Source: Porodaedalea pini (lineage: Eukaryota; Basidiomycota; Agaricomycetes; Hymenochaetales; Hymenochaetaceae). Taken from it: a stretch of DNA of 64,000 nucleotides. The notes under the pieces were generated by a model that worked only from the letters and a program-made list of their open reading frames with translations, searched no databases and was not told the origin of the DNA. Of the stretch, positions 14,123 to 26,455 are shown piece after piece. How positions within the stretch are numbered: the first letter of the stretch is position 1; every line of letters starts with the position of its first letter. The stretch spans positions 124,001 through 188,000 of the forward strand of contig NBAY01000013.1 in assembly GCA_002794775.1 (NCBI GenBank), written 5' to 3'. The position numbers and the translations under genes were made by a program.

Positions 14123-15012
14123 CTTCTCCGTCAAGGCAGAGGTCCTGCTGGGAGTTATAAGGACCCCTTGACACCAATATAGCTGACGCTGCTATGTCGT
14201 AAGAATATTTGTGAACAGTCGAGTTTGTTGTCGCCTCTTTCCTCTCGTGTAGCACGATACTTGATAACTCTGGAATATCCCACAACGATTCTGCTGTGCT
14301 GAGCTAATGAGGAACGGCCCAGACAAGCTAGAAGCGCAGAGTAAATGTGAGCACCTTGAAGCCGTCTTAGCCAGAGGACGCCGACGACGTGCGGTGTTGA
14401 ACCACGTGTGACAATTCGTTTGTTAGTCACAGGAAAGCCTATCGTGACCGTCACGAAATGATCTCAGCTCGAGACTGCCTTCCGAGCTCAACTCAGCGTT
14501 CAAGTCCACCAACGCTTTTGATACTTGACAACGAACAGGACTCACAGCCTTCCCTGAACGATCAGAAAAGCGAACGGTGCTACGCTCGCAAGGTCGTCCA
14601 ACGACATCAAGGTAGTAGGGGTACACTTCGAAAGTTATACTTTTCCAAGACTCTGAACTTCCGACTTGGCTTTGGTTCTGACTGGGAAAGTCATGATCAC
14701 TGCAAAGAGATGCAATCGCCACCACCACCTCTTTTAGCAGAATCTCGCTCGAGATGCATCCAACGATTATCACGGCCACTTGGAGACCGTCACTTTTGCT
14801 CTCTGATCCCTGTCCCTCGCTTCAAAAGGACACATGCATTCAGGCTCTTAAATACCTACCCATCACCATCCGTCGCTTGCTTCACCTCTGACTCTTTATG
14901 CCGCCTCGCTAAGATTTATATGATTCTCTCTGCTCGCTCCTCTTTCTTTTAGAGCTACACTCCTCGGCTGGTCTGAACTTACAGCTTGCAAGCGAGCAAA
15001 TCACGATTTCTT
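14123..15012. other. Divergent intergenic region TRA1 / membrane protein
   Basis: About 890 bases between the minus-strand TRA1 start and the plus-strand membrane-protein start. Short frames exist on both strands, but none has a recognisable product. The last 150 bases before 15013 are pyrimidine-rich on the plus strand (runs such as CTCGCTCCTCTTTCTTTT), as is common just upstream of fungal transcription starts. Confidence 0.45.
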
Positions 15013-17352
15013 ATGAGCACACCTAGCTTTGGCAGCGCCTTAGCAGTGTACGAGACTCAGCCTGATAACGTATCCGAGTTCACAAGGCATCCGAATTCGT
15101 AAGTTGCTCTCCTGCTTCGAGACCCCCCCCCTCTCTTATGAACTGCTGTGCCTTCTTCTTTTACAGCCATATTATCTCTGCGTTTTTTTCTGGCCTTGTT
15201 TTCTGGGGCAGTCTGTGTCACCTTTTTCGGTCGCCCTTCGCACATTACATCAAGCGACGCATCGCATGCAGGATTTCGACTTTTTTGGCACGCCACCCCT
15301 TTCAACGGGGTATACAATCTGAATCAGACTCAGAAGCGCAGAATCTGTTCGAAAAAGATGCTGCGCTTCGAGACTCTAGCGATAAGGTTTCCCTGAGCGA
15401 GTCCATCTTCAGACGGCAAGACAACCCAACCCTGATCTTTGTTCTGACACTACTTTTCTTCATGTCGAGTCTATCGCAATTCGCATCCTCTTTAGTATTC
15501 AGCCCTGACTCAAACGGATCTTCTGTGCATGATCAGACGTTCTGTGGTAAGCAGGAGTGGAACTCAGACAACCTCAGCTCATATATTTTTCAGCCTTCCT
15601 GATCGCCTGGAACTCCATGTCTTTCCAGTCCGCGCGTCTTATTGGATTAATCGTCCTTGGACTTAATCTGAGCTCTCTTGGTGTGAAACGGAAGGAGATC
15701 ATCGTCTTCTGGATCGTTATAGCTGTAATCGCCGGTAAGTACGAAAACAAGAAATCTGTTTGTCATTGACCTGACTTTTCTGGGTTGACAGTCTTGATCG
15801 TTGTTGCAAATACACTACAGATCGGGATTTTGAATGAGATGTGAGAATGTGATTCTCGAATATTGTGTTCATGCCAATACCCCTTCCAGCCTTTCCACAA
15901 TCATGATTTGGCAGCACGGTCCAAATAAAGTAATTGCTTTATGCTATCGACAGCAGTGAGTTTTACTTGGTATGCAAGATAACTTTGGTTTGCTGAACTG
16001 TCACACAGTAACTTGGCACCTTCCTTAGTGCTTTCGCTGATAGCTATAGGCCTGGAGATCTATTGCATTATCAGACTTCTTAACATTATAGCCCCACCTT
16101 CTTTCCCACTGCAACGTATACTCAATGCCCTGTCCCGGGATATTCGCATCGTCAGAGGAATTTCTCTGCTGATCTTCGATTTAATCGTACTCGTTCCTAA
16201 TAGTATTACGACTACCTATTTGGGGGATTCAGTGCCTTTCAGTATTTCGACCTTGATTGTATTGGGTACGTCTGTTATTGTGCGACTGAAACATTGGCTA
16301 ATTTGTCCCTTTTGTTTTGCTTAGCCACTTTCAACGATTACCACCCGCCACTCCCTTTGCTCCACCAAGTTACAGCACAGGGGACCAACAAAGCTTCTCG
16401 ACTTACGCCTGACTCTGAACATCTGGTCCGTTACAAGGCGCTGGTGGTGTCACCACATCCGTATTCTGCCGCTGCACTCTCCATGAATGCCAGCCAGCCA
16501 GATTTGTGGCTCACAGAGGGATATTCCGGACTCACTACTACTTCTGGCTCGGGAAGGGGACTGTTAGTTCAAGCAGTCACATCCAGCACGTACGTACCTT
16601 CAAATACTAGTAATCGCGATAAAACAGCTCCTGGGAGACCTGTTCTGCCTCTCATTCCTGCGGAGAAACCATTTCAACCGAGGAAAAGTTCGCGGTCACC
16701 GTCGAAATCCAGATCGCGCACAGGGCCACACAGGACACGGGCGTCAAGTCGATCGCAGAAATCGCACCTTGTGCGTCCGATTATATCGAAGGCGGAGCTC
16801 GCACGTCAGTTCAATGATAATGAGCGGACAGCCGACCTACACGATGCGCAGATCCTTGCACCACGTCCCCCTGTATATACGCATAATAGATCGATATCTG
16901 CTCCAATCAAGTCACCACCGCCAGCGACGTTGCGTTCAAACAGCTCTAGGGCGAGGCGGTATAGCGCCGCGGAATCGATGGCGCAGACTCTTGGCTCTGT
17001 TAGTATCCATTACGGCTCGGACATCCTTCGCCCTGAACCAGGACGTACCATTCGAGACAGAATGCGAGCGTCAGCGGGCACACGTGCGCAGACTCCGTTA
17101 ACCACACGGATGGGGAGCCTTTCTGAGTCCGGTACATCCGTTCTGTCGCGTGTAAATTCTCAGAGCCAATCGCGCGAGTCATGGCTCTCGGATCGCACAA
17201 TCGACGCATATACAGTTGCGCGTCTTGCTCCTCCTGTGCCATCAATGCCTACTTTCAACGGAGGCTGGCCTGTCCCTCCTTCAGCAATTCCGGCCGCCAG
17301 AGTTCCCAATGACCGTCGCGGGCATTTGGGCCTGCCATCCCATCCAAGCTAG
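15013..17352 (+). CDS. Seven-segment membrane protein with long Ser/Arg/Pro cytoplasmic tail, function unknown
   Basis: I do not recognise the family. The start MSTPSFGSALAVYETQ is joined by a 5' intron (about 15101-15170) to HIISAFFSGLVFWGSL. Hydrophobic segments in order: HIISAFFSGLVFWGS; LIFVLTLLFFMSSLSQFAS; FLIAW...LIGLIVLGLNLSSL; EIIVFWIVIAVIA plus VLIVVANTLQIGI; APSLVLSLIAIGLEIYCII; GISLLIFDLIVLVP; FSISTLIVLATF. Introns separate most of them. A roughly 330-residue hydrophilic tail follows, rich in Ser, Arg and Pro (SPSKSRSRTG and similar), and is probably disordered. Seven segments plus a long tail resembles a receptor layout, but I see no GPCR signature, so this is only topology. The frame stops at TAG 17350-17352, yet stays open for another 55 codons to TAG 17518-17520, so the true end may be 17520 after a short intron (see findings). 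Confidence 0.7.
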
Positions 17353-17776
17353 AGAATGGCCGCCCCTGCCGCATCCAAACTCAATTTGGACCCTGCAGAC
17401 GAGTTGGAGATATCGCTGACATCCACTCAGGCCGTTGTCCGAGGGAGTAGACCGCCGGAGTCAGTACGAGGCCCGCGGATGCAGTTCCCTCCGCCTCGCA
17501 GCAGAACGGGTCGAACGTAGTAGATGCATTGGACTACTTTTGAGTAAATTAATTATATATGACTTTCGCAGTTACATCTGTAAGTAGCAGGATATTCACC
17601 TGGACAAGCGTACTGTATCTGCATCTTTTGTATTGTTTACTGTGTTTGTTCAGTGGCCGAAGGTAGCCCCGGGAAGTAGCGCGTCTTGAACAAGGACAGC
17701 CAGTACATAGCCTTTTCGACAACGCGCAGTCGTTGCGTTCACACTCTCTTCCAACTCTCTCTCTCTCTTTCCTGCC

Positions 17777-19268
17777 ATGGCATCTTCGGCACTCCTCGCA
17801 CAGATACAAGCAGGAAAGTCTCTCAAGAAGACGACAACAAATGACAGGAGTGCACCAATTGTCGACACTGGGAAGAAAGGTCCATCCGCTGGCGGCGGTG
17901 GATTTGCCGCGCCGCCAGTCGTGACATCGTCATCGAGCACATCTTCAGGCGCAGGGCCGCCACAACTAGGTGGCTTATTTGCTGGTGGAATGCCAAAGTT
18001 GAAGCCTGTACAGAGTAGTACAGGTACGCCGCTTCCTGTCCATGCGATCACGCCGTCGATTGACACCATGAATGCAGCGAAACCACTAGCTTTGGGAAAG
18101 CCACCCTCAATACCGAAACGCGAACCATCTTTCAACGGTGCGCCTGCGCCTCCTTCGCGGTCTTCACCAGTGCCGCCGCCCCCAGCTGCACCTGCGCCTC
18201 CACCAACCCCACCTAGCAGGCCAGTCCCCGCTCCGAGTGCTGCACCTCCAGCCCCGCCCAGTCGTCCGGTTCCATCGCCTGTTCCTAACTCAGCTCCTTC
18301 CTTGCCACCTGGACGCCCAGTTGCTCCGTCCACACTCAGCCGACCAGTCCCTTCGCCGACTGTGCTCCGTTTACCACCACGCCCTGTCCCAACACCCCCA
18401 CAAATTAATAAGATAAATGCAGAGGAAGCGGAAGTGCTACGAAGAGTTCCGTCTCCCCCTCCTCGTCCTTCATCAGCTGGCCCTCCGAGCCGCTCCGTCC
18501 CTGTGCCGCCATCGATACCATCGAGGCATCATGCACCCCCGGCCCCACCTCCACGCAAAGCAACCCACACGGCTGCTACATTGGGCAGGGCGGCGCCGCC
18601 CAAGCCACCACCTCGGCCGGCCTCTGTGGGTCTGGCGGCTACTACGTCGGCGCCGGCGACGCCTGCGCGGCGGCCTCCGAAGTTACCCACCAGAAAGCCA
18701 GTGAACAGCTCGCCGAGTGCCAGAAGCATGAGTCCCGCACCACATCCTGTTCGCCCTCGTGGACATTCACAGAGCAGCGAGGCTCCTCCGCCGCCTCGTG
18801 GTCCTTCGCCTGCCGCACGTTTTAATCATGCGCCCTCCGCGCCGCCTCCGCCGCCTCCCGGGCCATCACCTGCTGCGCGTAATGCACCTCCGCCTCCGCC
18901 TCCGCCTCCTGGACCTCCGCGAATTAGGGTCGCCTCTGGACCGAGTTCACTTTCGGCTCCAACGCCTCCTGCACTACCCCCTGGACGCCGCTCGCCTTCT
19001 CTTGGCAACGTGCCGGTCACAGCTCTTGTTCCTAACGGCAGAACACCCGAAAGTCGAGCAAACTCCAAAAGTAAGCATGCTTAATCTTTTACACCTCATT
19101 CAGCAAGACTGATCAATCTTCTTTGCAGTACCCCCTCCGCCTGCGGAATCTGGGTCGCATAAGTTCCCGATTGCCGGCTTCCCCATACCTCGCACACTCG
19201 AGAAGGGCGCAAAGAAGTACGGGAGTGGGAGAGAACGAGGCTGCAATTTCAATCTAGACTTGCTGTGA
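17777..19268 (+). CDS. VRP1: Verprolin/WIP-family actin regulator (WH2 plus proline-rich)
   Basis: Binds monomeric actin and partners WASP/Las17 at cortical actin patches during endocytosis and polarised growth. The N-terminus MASSALLAQIQAGKSLKKTT is a WH2 actin-binding motif with the LKKT core, followed by NDRSAP, as in WIP/verprolin. The next roughly 380 residues are almost all proline-rich (PPPPPPGPSPAAR and similar), suited to SH3 and profilin partners. Exon 1 ends NSK at a GTAAGC donor near 19070. Exon 2 (from about 19130) encodes KFPIAGFPIPRTL and KYGSGRERG and ends LDLL at TGA 19266-19268, the short C-terminal WASP-binding type segment. Total is about 480 residues. The GC-rich tandem CCX codons make long antisense and frame-shifted open frames here, which are shadows. 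Confidence 0.88.
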
Positions 19269-19548
19269 TTTTTCTACATTTTCTGATTCTCTACACTATC
19301 CTATCGTTTGAATTATGGACTTTATGCGTCTGTGAGAATTTAATAACGAAGCTAGCGTATGGAACTTTGCGCCTGTGGATGACAGCACGCTCAGACGTGG
19401 CGAGGTGTCGGGCGCGCTTGAGTAAGATACCCCGCATGGCCGGGGTCTTATAGGGAAATTGACACGTCAGAACACGTCGCGTTTATATAGGCGCGTTTTG
19501 CAATCCTGCTGATACACCTCTCTTCTCACCCGACGGCCACGTCCCAAA

Positions 19549-21294
19549 ATGCGTCTTTCGCAGCTCGCCCCCTTCGCAGCCCTGCTCGCCGCCGCAGGCT
19601 TTGTTTCCGCTGCGGACGACTCAGACGTAATCAACCTCACGCCGTCCAACTTCAACTCGGTTGTTAACAAGGAGCCGCTGATACTCGTGGAGTTCTTCGC
19701 GCCATGGTCAGCACATTAGCCTCTTCTAACCGCTATCTGATTGTTTCTAAACGCCGGGGTCTTGGACTGTAGGTGCGGGCACTGCAAGGCGCTAGCTCCC
19801 CATTACGAGGAGGCTGCAACCGCCCTCAAGGAGAAAAACATCAAACTTGCGAAGGTAGACTGCGTCGACCAAGCCGACCTCTGCCAACAACATGGTGTGA
19901 AGGGCTACCCGTAAGCCGTCCTGTCTGCTTTGCTGCTGTATTAGGCCTAATGTTCGACACAGCACGTTGAAGGTCTTCCACCATGGCGATCCGTCAGACT
20001 ACACTGGTCCTCGCAAAGCGGATGGCATCATCAGTTACATGATCAAGTATGTCTCTTCAAATCTCAATGAAAGGGAAGTCTCTGACTATTCCTACAGGCA
20101 GTCACTTCCTGCTGTCGCAGAAGTGAAGGCGAACAACCACACCGAGTTCCAGAACGCCGACCGCATCGTCCTCATCGCATACATCTCCTCCGCCACTCAG
20201 GCACCCGGGCCCGAGTTCACCTCGACTGCCGAGAAGCATCGTGATGACTACCTCTTCGGTTTCACCACTGATGAGGAAGCCATCAAGGAGGCAGGCGTCA
20301 CCCCACCAGCCATCGTCCTCTACAGGAAATTCGACGAGCCTCGCATTGACTTCGCGCAGCACGTTCCTTCCGCCACCGTCAAGGAAATCGAAGGCTTCGC
20401 CTTGGAAAACTCGATCCCATACGTTGATGAGGTGCATTCGGAGAACTACCAGGCATACATGCACAGCGGGCTCCCGCTCGGTTACCTCTTCCTTGACCCG
20501 ACCGACGAGAAGAAGGAGGAGCACATCGCGGCGCTCCGTCCGGTTGCCTCGAAGAACAAGGGCAAAATCAACTTTGTCTGGATTGACGCCATCAAGTTTG
20601 GTGATCACGCTAAGGCACTCAACCTCCCCGAGGCGAAGTGGCCGAGCTTTGTTCTTCAGGACATCTCCAAGCAGCTCAAGTACCCCCTCGACCAGTCTCA
20701 GGACACCACTCCCGATAAGATTGAAGAGTGGGTCTCGAAGTACCTCGATGGACAACTCCAACCCGAGTTGAAGAGCGAAGCGATTCCGGCCGAACAGGAA
20801 GAGGCGGTGTACACAGTCGTAGGCAAGACCTTTGAGGATGTCGTCCTTGACGAATCCAAGGATGTCTTCATCGAGTTCTACGCGCCTTGGTGCGGTCACT
20901 GCAAGCGTCTCAAGCCAACCTGGGACTCCCTCGGTGAACGTTATGCCAACGTCAAGGATAAGCTCCTAGTGTGAGTAACGCCACTGTCCTTGTGTCATTG
21001 AACAATAGTTGATGCGACTTCTGCAGTGCGAAGATGGACGCAACAGAGAACGACCTTCCACCATCCGTTGATTTCCGCATCCAGGGCTTCCCTACGCTCA
21101 AGTTCAAGCCCGCCGGCTCAAACGAGTTCCTCGATTTCAACGGTGACCGTTCGCTCGAGTCGCTTATCGAGTTCGTCGAGGAGAAGGCGGTCAACAGCCT
21201 CGTGTACGCCCCTCCTGCAGAGGCAGTCTCCGGTGCATCCTCGACCGCCGAGCACGGGGCAACGCCCGAGCCTCATGACCACGACGAGCTATAG
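19549..21294 (+). CDS. PDI1: Protein disulfide isomerase, ER-resident
   Basis: Forms and shuffles disulfide bonds in secretory proteins in the ER lumen. The signal peptide [20 protein letters not shown] is followed by thioredoxin domain a with APWCGHCK (the motif is split by the first intron), non-catalytic b and b' domains, and domain a' with [13 protein letters not shown]. The C-terminus is HDEL, the fungal ER retrieval signal. Exons I reconstruct: 19549-19706, 19773-19910, 19963-20046, 20098-20970 and 21027-21294, all with GT-AG introns of about 50-66 nt, giving roughly 505 residues, normal for fungal PDI. Two active CGHC sites and the tail make this certain. The upstream TATA-like TTTATATAGG near 19490 may be its core promoter. 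Confidence 0.97.
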
Positions 21295-22388
21295 TTTGGC
21301 TCGATCGTGGCGTTTCGGATTTTGTAATGACTTGTTATATATATTATTCACCTCCGTACTGGCTCGTCCTGGGGTGGACGACCTCGGAGCTAAAAAAGCA
21401 TGTATAGCATAATTTACTTTGTTCCGGAATACATGCATGCATACCCATCGCAGACTGGAAACAGTGTAACGGTCCTGACTTCGAGGCCTTGAGGAAGTCG
21501 ATGGTCAGCTCTGCACAGAGATCGAAGGCAGCTAGTTTTACCGATCTGTGGGTCCACTGGCAGCTTCGGGGTTCATTGTGTCTGCAGAAGCGAGAATTTT
21601 CGTCCAACCAGGGAGTCCAACCAAAACTCCCTTCCGACTGACACTTCAAATCATCATTCTAGAATTTGAATGTTGCGTAAGACAGGCATGCGGCGCTATA
21701 ACTCAGTGGGAGATGGCTCGGCGTAACTATGAATAGTATGATGGACCCAGAGACCGTACTCCCCCACAGAAAAGGTAGGAATTCGGATCTTGCATGAAAA
21801 TCACTTCCCTTTTTATTTTTATTTTTGATCCCTCAATGGCTTGCTAATCTGGAATGAAATGAATTTATGATTTGACTTTTTGTCTGCGAAGCGTGCCAGG
21901 ATGTACAGTATACATATATGATGGACCATCGAACGGCGACTCGGAGCGCTCTCGAATTGACCTATAGTACACAGTGCAATCATATCGGCGTCAGTACTAT
22001 GTAGTACTACATAGTAGTGGTCACTCCTCGGTGCAACGGCAGAATTTGCACGCCTCGCCACCTGCCCCTTCCGACCGCGACCTAAATCATAGTAAATGTG
22101 CTTTTAAAATATCTTGAGATAGCTCGAACTCAACCGAAATCGTTCATCGTTTTATATCTGCTTCTAGAAATTTAACACAGGCTATTCTGCGGCATACAAG
22201 TACATTCTTGACTACCTTCAGATTCATTCTTTATATACAATCATACAACGAACAAGTACTGTATAGCCCGCGATCAACGCGAGTCCCCTTGGTTCCAGGC
22301 CTTCGACGCTATACTTTCAGAGCACATCACCACGATCGGATGGTGATTCTGCGCTTTTTTTAAATAACCAGAATCAGTTTGCTACGAA
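21295..22388. other. Intergenic between convergent PDI and MHYT-like genes
   Basis: About 1.1 kb of AT-richer DNA holding the 3' ends of two convergent genes. It contains a perfect palindrome (listed separately) and no coding frame I believe. A tRNA-looking stretch near 21690 fails on inspection. Confidence 0.45.
21995..22016. repeat. 22-bp perfect palindrome
   Basis: The core CTATGTAGTACTACATAG is its own reverse complement and extends two more bases each side, giving 22 bp with no loop. It lies about 370 bases downstream of the PDI-to-MHYT-like gene boundary midpoint, in non-coding DNA. As RNA it would form a tight hairpin only by leaving a small loop. Function unknown. Confidence 0.6.
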
Positions 22389-25300
22389 TCAGACTCCACC
22401 GCAGCTAAAAGAATCCATTTTCGGTAGCTGCAATGTTCGGGACGCTCTTCGACGCAGCACAGCTACGGCGACCAGGAACGAGAAATGGTGTTGGGGGAAC
22501 GCGCACCGGTTCATCCCAATCTGATCGCGATGTTTTTGATGCTGACCGTCCCATGAACGACTCTCCGTGTTACCGCAGTCGCGATAGCTCGGTAGCACAG
22601 TCGCAGCTCGAAACGAACTGTTGACTTCAACAGTTGATCGCGAATGCGGGTAGAACGCCGCGAGCGGCTCCGTGACGGACGACGTCGCTGTGCTCGTCGT
22701 CGCCGTCGAGGCGGAGCCCGAGTGCGAGTGTGAAAGAAGCTGTATGCGTGAGACAGATTCAAGTTGAGACATCGGGATTCTATTGCTTCGCGATCCTCCA
22801 TGATAGCCACTCCGAGTCGGGAGCTTCAACGCCCGAGCGCGCGCCTTCACCGCTGCCCAGCCCTTGCGAACACGTGCTGCCGCCGAGCGGTACCCCCCAT
22901 CCTCCTCACTCACTGTATCGATACTGAATGACGACACAAGCGCAAGAGGAAGGCGGCCTGGTCCCGCGTGGCGTGCGATCAGTGACGCGTCGGGACGCTG
23001 AGCGCGAGCACTCGTCCCCGCATCGAAGAGGTGCTCCAGCTCATGCGTAGCCTCGGCACGGAAGGCTTCGCGGGAGGGCGGAGAGACGGCCAGTGCGTAC
23101 GCGACGTCGAAGAGCGCACGCGGGGTATATTCGAAGACGGAGGGCATTGCACGTTGCGTACTGTGAGCTGCGCTGGATGCGGAGACATGCGTGAAGTCCG
23201 ACTCGTCCTCGAGTGGATCGACATCTGATGGGTCGGGAATTTGCGCGTGGAGGACGATCATGTGTGCAGGTGCAGCCGTGTCGCTAGACTGTGGATTGGC
23301 AGAGGGGACATCAAGTACGTGCGGCGTGAGGTACGTCCAGGTCTCGAGGCTCTCTCCGACGAAGGACATGTCGCGCATGAGTCGCGCGAGTGCCGAGGCG
23401 AGTGCTTCTTTGAAATCGAGGAGGGAAACTTGAAGCTGTTCCTCTTCGTACTCAAACGAATGGTTATGAGAGGAATGCGAGGAGAGGGAAAGATGCATCC
23501 GTCCTTGTTCAACATCGTCCTCGCAGATTTGGATGATGTCTGACGCTGTGAAGCCGGACATGCCACGCAACCAATCGCGCATTTCCCGCGTGAGCTCCTG
23601 CAGTCCTAATTGATACGATGGGAGCTGAAGACAGACACATGTCAGTTACCAATCGAAAAGAGAGAGCAAGTGGCTAAGTCCGTGCCTGGTGTTTCGCAAA
23701 ATCATACACGAGCACCTCCAACGAACCGTCGTATGACAGACGTTCCGCGAACAATGAGACGTACGTGCCGCCCGCCTCAAGGACGGATCGCGCTCTTCTG
23801 GTGGCAGCATCTTTACACCCGTGAAGGACTTTGTCGATATTAGCTTGCGTTGCGCCCGTCGCCTCGGCGAGTGTATCGCGGAAGCGTCCCATGAAGCGCA
23901 TCTTGTACCCGCGAGCAATGCACTTCTTCTGCCAGTCGTATTCCGCGTCTTTGATTCCCTCGTCGTTCTCGTCTGTGTAGACTCCGTCAACGCCGCGCGG
24001 GCTGGAATGAGCGGCGACTCCTGAAGGCCGATGGGATAGCGTGCGGATGAAGAACAACATCAATCCCTTCTTGGCGTCCGCGCTTGCCTTTAACGCCTTC
24101 TCCGCGTCCTGAAGTTGCAAAGCTGCTTCCTCAGAGAGAAGGAGAAATTCCGAAATACCCATACGCGTCCCCGTCTCGAGCGCGCGATCGTGCAGCGCGC
24201 CGAGCTTCTCAAGTGGCAGATCGAGCTGCGCTGCAAGCTGAGTGGCTGCCTCAAGGAGACGAAGCTTCAGCTGGGCCTGCACGGGCACAGCATCATCGCT
24301 TGATAGTGATTTAATGTTGAAGAACGCAAGAAGAGAGGATATCGAACAGAAGGAAGAATGCCAAAGAGAAGGTCGTTTATCAGGAGAAGACGGGATATAG
24401 ATGATGCGCTGCAGGAAAGGCGAGACGATCGACCAGTCGAAGGAGATCGCGAGCAACCAGTGGAACGTGGTGCGACGAATGTCCAGTTCATCCAGGATAT
24501 CCTGAGAAGGGGCAATTGATTAAATATCTTCCAGCACGTGTGATTCAGAGCAAGGAGGCCTGCTTTTAAATTTTACCTTTGGCAGGCCCTGTAGGTTGAC
24601 CGTCTGCGTGGGCAGCAACCCCTTTTCATTGACAAGAACACGACCATCACTGGTAAAGGTGATGCTTGCGATGATGAGTCGTGAAGCCGAAGGACGAGCA
24701 TTCCTGGACTCCGAGCTGCTGATGAAGATGAGAAGGACGGATGAGCACGCGAGTGTAAGAGAAATTATCGCAGGGATGGCTGAGAGAAGATGTATAAATA
24801 AACATCAAAGTCCTGTCCATCAAAGTCAAACAAAAGGACCAACCCAGGGTAAGCACATCTCTCTGTTTCTGACCACCCTCACCTAGTTCGCCAACGTGAG
24901 TGCCTCTTGGCTCGAATCTCGTTCCTGAAAGTGCAAGAAGTCCCGCGCCAACCGCAGAGCACCCGAAAACGAGCGGGATGAGCGTGCGTAGTATATATAT
25001 ACACTTAAGCTTCTTATTTGATCGGGCGCAAAAGGTGAGGGCAAGGAAGGAAAAGAGCGACCCAAAGATATGTAGGAGAACAACGAGGAGAACTTGAGTG
25101 GAGGCGAAGGTCGCCATGAACAATGGAAGCGAAAGGTAGGGCGCGTACTACAGAAGTGATTAATATGCATGTCGAAAATTAGAGTATATGAGTGTGCCTA
25201 CGTTCATGAAACCGACTGATATCAAACTAAAAGTCAGAGTTGAGTTGTTAACGTTGAATAACATATTACCGACCTGAGAGCCCGACCAGCAGACCGCATG

Positions 25301-26005
25301 CGCAGCAATTGCAAAGAATCGCGCTATTAGAATTTTTGCTGCTCAATCGCAAGTCCAATATTACGAAAGCGCCAAGGACCAGAACAGTAGGGGCACAGAG
25401 AGACAGAGCAATAAAGCCGAGATTGAATTCAATGAAGAGCTCTGTACCCAGGTCATCGAGGGGCGCAAGATGGATCCGGGAGCTGGATACTGATTCAAAC
25501 GGTTAAAAGAGGGGTGCCTTTATAAGGAAGGAGTTACAAAAAAAATCACATTGGCAAGCCCAACATCCAAGGGTCAACGAGAGCGCAGAGAGTACAAGTA
25601 CACCGCACCTGCGAGTGGTACATACTTCGTGTCGTCTCAAACGTGTAAGGAGGGTGAAAGCAATGTATGTGCCGAGAGTGGCGTTCGTCTGAGGCTCGTT
25701 AGTAAAATCATCGCTATGTGCAATAGCAACGTACCAGGCCCCAGAAGACTATGCCAACGCTGGTATCTGTCCTGAACGGTATTGCCTGGGATTCCGATGG
25801 AGAAAGAAGCTCGCCTTCCGATAATTAAATAAAAACATTCAGATATAATCCAGTCAAGAACTCCAGTCACGGAAGTCTGTTTTGACCCACCATAGCGAGT
25901 AAACATAATCATACCGGTCCACAGCGAGAATGAGCAGAGACACCAGCTCTCAAGACACGACAAGTAGTACGGGGGGGCTAAGACAGTAAGAAGGACCTCC
26001 CGCAT
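22389..26005 (-). CDS. Divergent MHYT-like multi-pass membrane sensor protein
   Basis: Resembles fungal MHYT-domain proteins: N-terminal membrane repeats, then a conserved cytoplasmic region. Membrane exons on the minus strand include CGVLVLSALSLTLGC (about 25610), EFNLGFIALSLCAPTVLVLG (about 25400), ISVGFMNVG (about 25220), STQVLLVVLLHIFGSLFSFL (about 25100) and LIPLVFGCSAVGAGLLALSG. After a last segment near 24760 comes SITFTSDGRVLVNEKGLLPT, then RRTTFHWLLAISFDW and YDWQKKCIARGYKMRFMGRF (about 23950), the family's cytoplasmic core. The Met-His-Tyr positions are not kept (MNV at one site). The C-terminal third is Ser-rich. Stop is TCA 22389-22391 on the plus strand. The start at 26005 and the first two exons are tentative, because the 25.5-26.0 kb splicing is ambiguous. 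The family call rests on my memory of fungal relatives. Confidence 0.55.
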
Positions 26006-26455
26006 TATTGGAGAGGGTCTTTTCTAATGTGTACGGCTCCAATTCGAAATTCGCGGTTGGCCGAGGCCGACGGTTGCATTAGATTAGAATTGACCCTCAT
26101 CGAGAGTACTGATATTGTAAGCTTCTTGGACGCAGCGCGCTGCCGAATTTTAATTCGTTGTGCTTGTGCGATTGGTTACGAGGCATCGAAAGGAGGATGT
26201 CGACTGCTGGAGGGAAGGGAAACCCAAGGGGCTTGACGTGCTTGACAGAAGCTAATGGGAACGGAAGCAGGAGGCGATTCTCGTACGGATCCGATCTGCG
26301 GTCACGTTCGCGTTGGCTTCCACTTCCCACGGTGTATGCATACAAAATATCATTTGAGCAAAGTATAGAAAACACAGCACTCCCCAATGGCAATACACAC
26401 TATGAACACATGTACACACTGTACACCCAGTAATCCTATAAATGCATCTCAGCCT
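26006..26455. other. Intergenic: 5' flank of MHYT-like gene, 3' flank of TCTP
   Basis: About 450 bases between two minus-strand genes. Nothing beyond short chance frames was seen. Confidence 0.4.

Noticed and set aside
18130..19000. CCX-rich tandem pattern resembling a satellite or CRISPR-like repeat
   Set aside because: It is proline-coding sequence of the verprolin gene; no uniform repeat and spacer structure.
20102..20899. 265-codon minus-strand open frame
   Set aside because: Antisense shadow of the biased-codon PDI exon 4.
21680..21780. Possible tRNA gene: TATAACTCAGTGGGAGATGG resembles a D-arm with A box
   Set aside because: No convincing B box (GGTTCGAATCC type), acceptor stem or anticodon arm can be folded from the following 60 bases.
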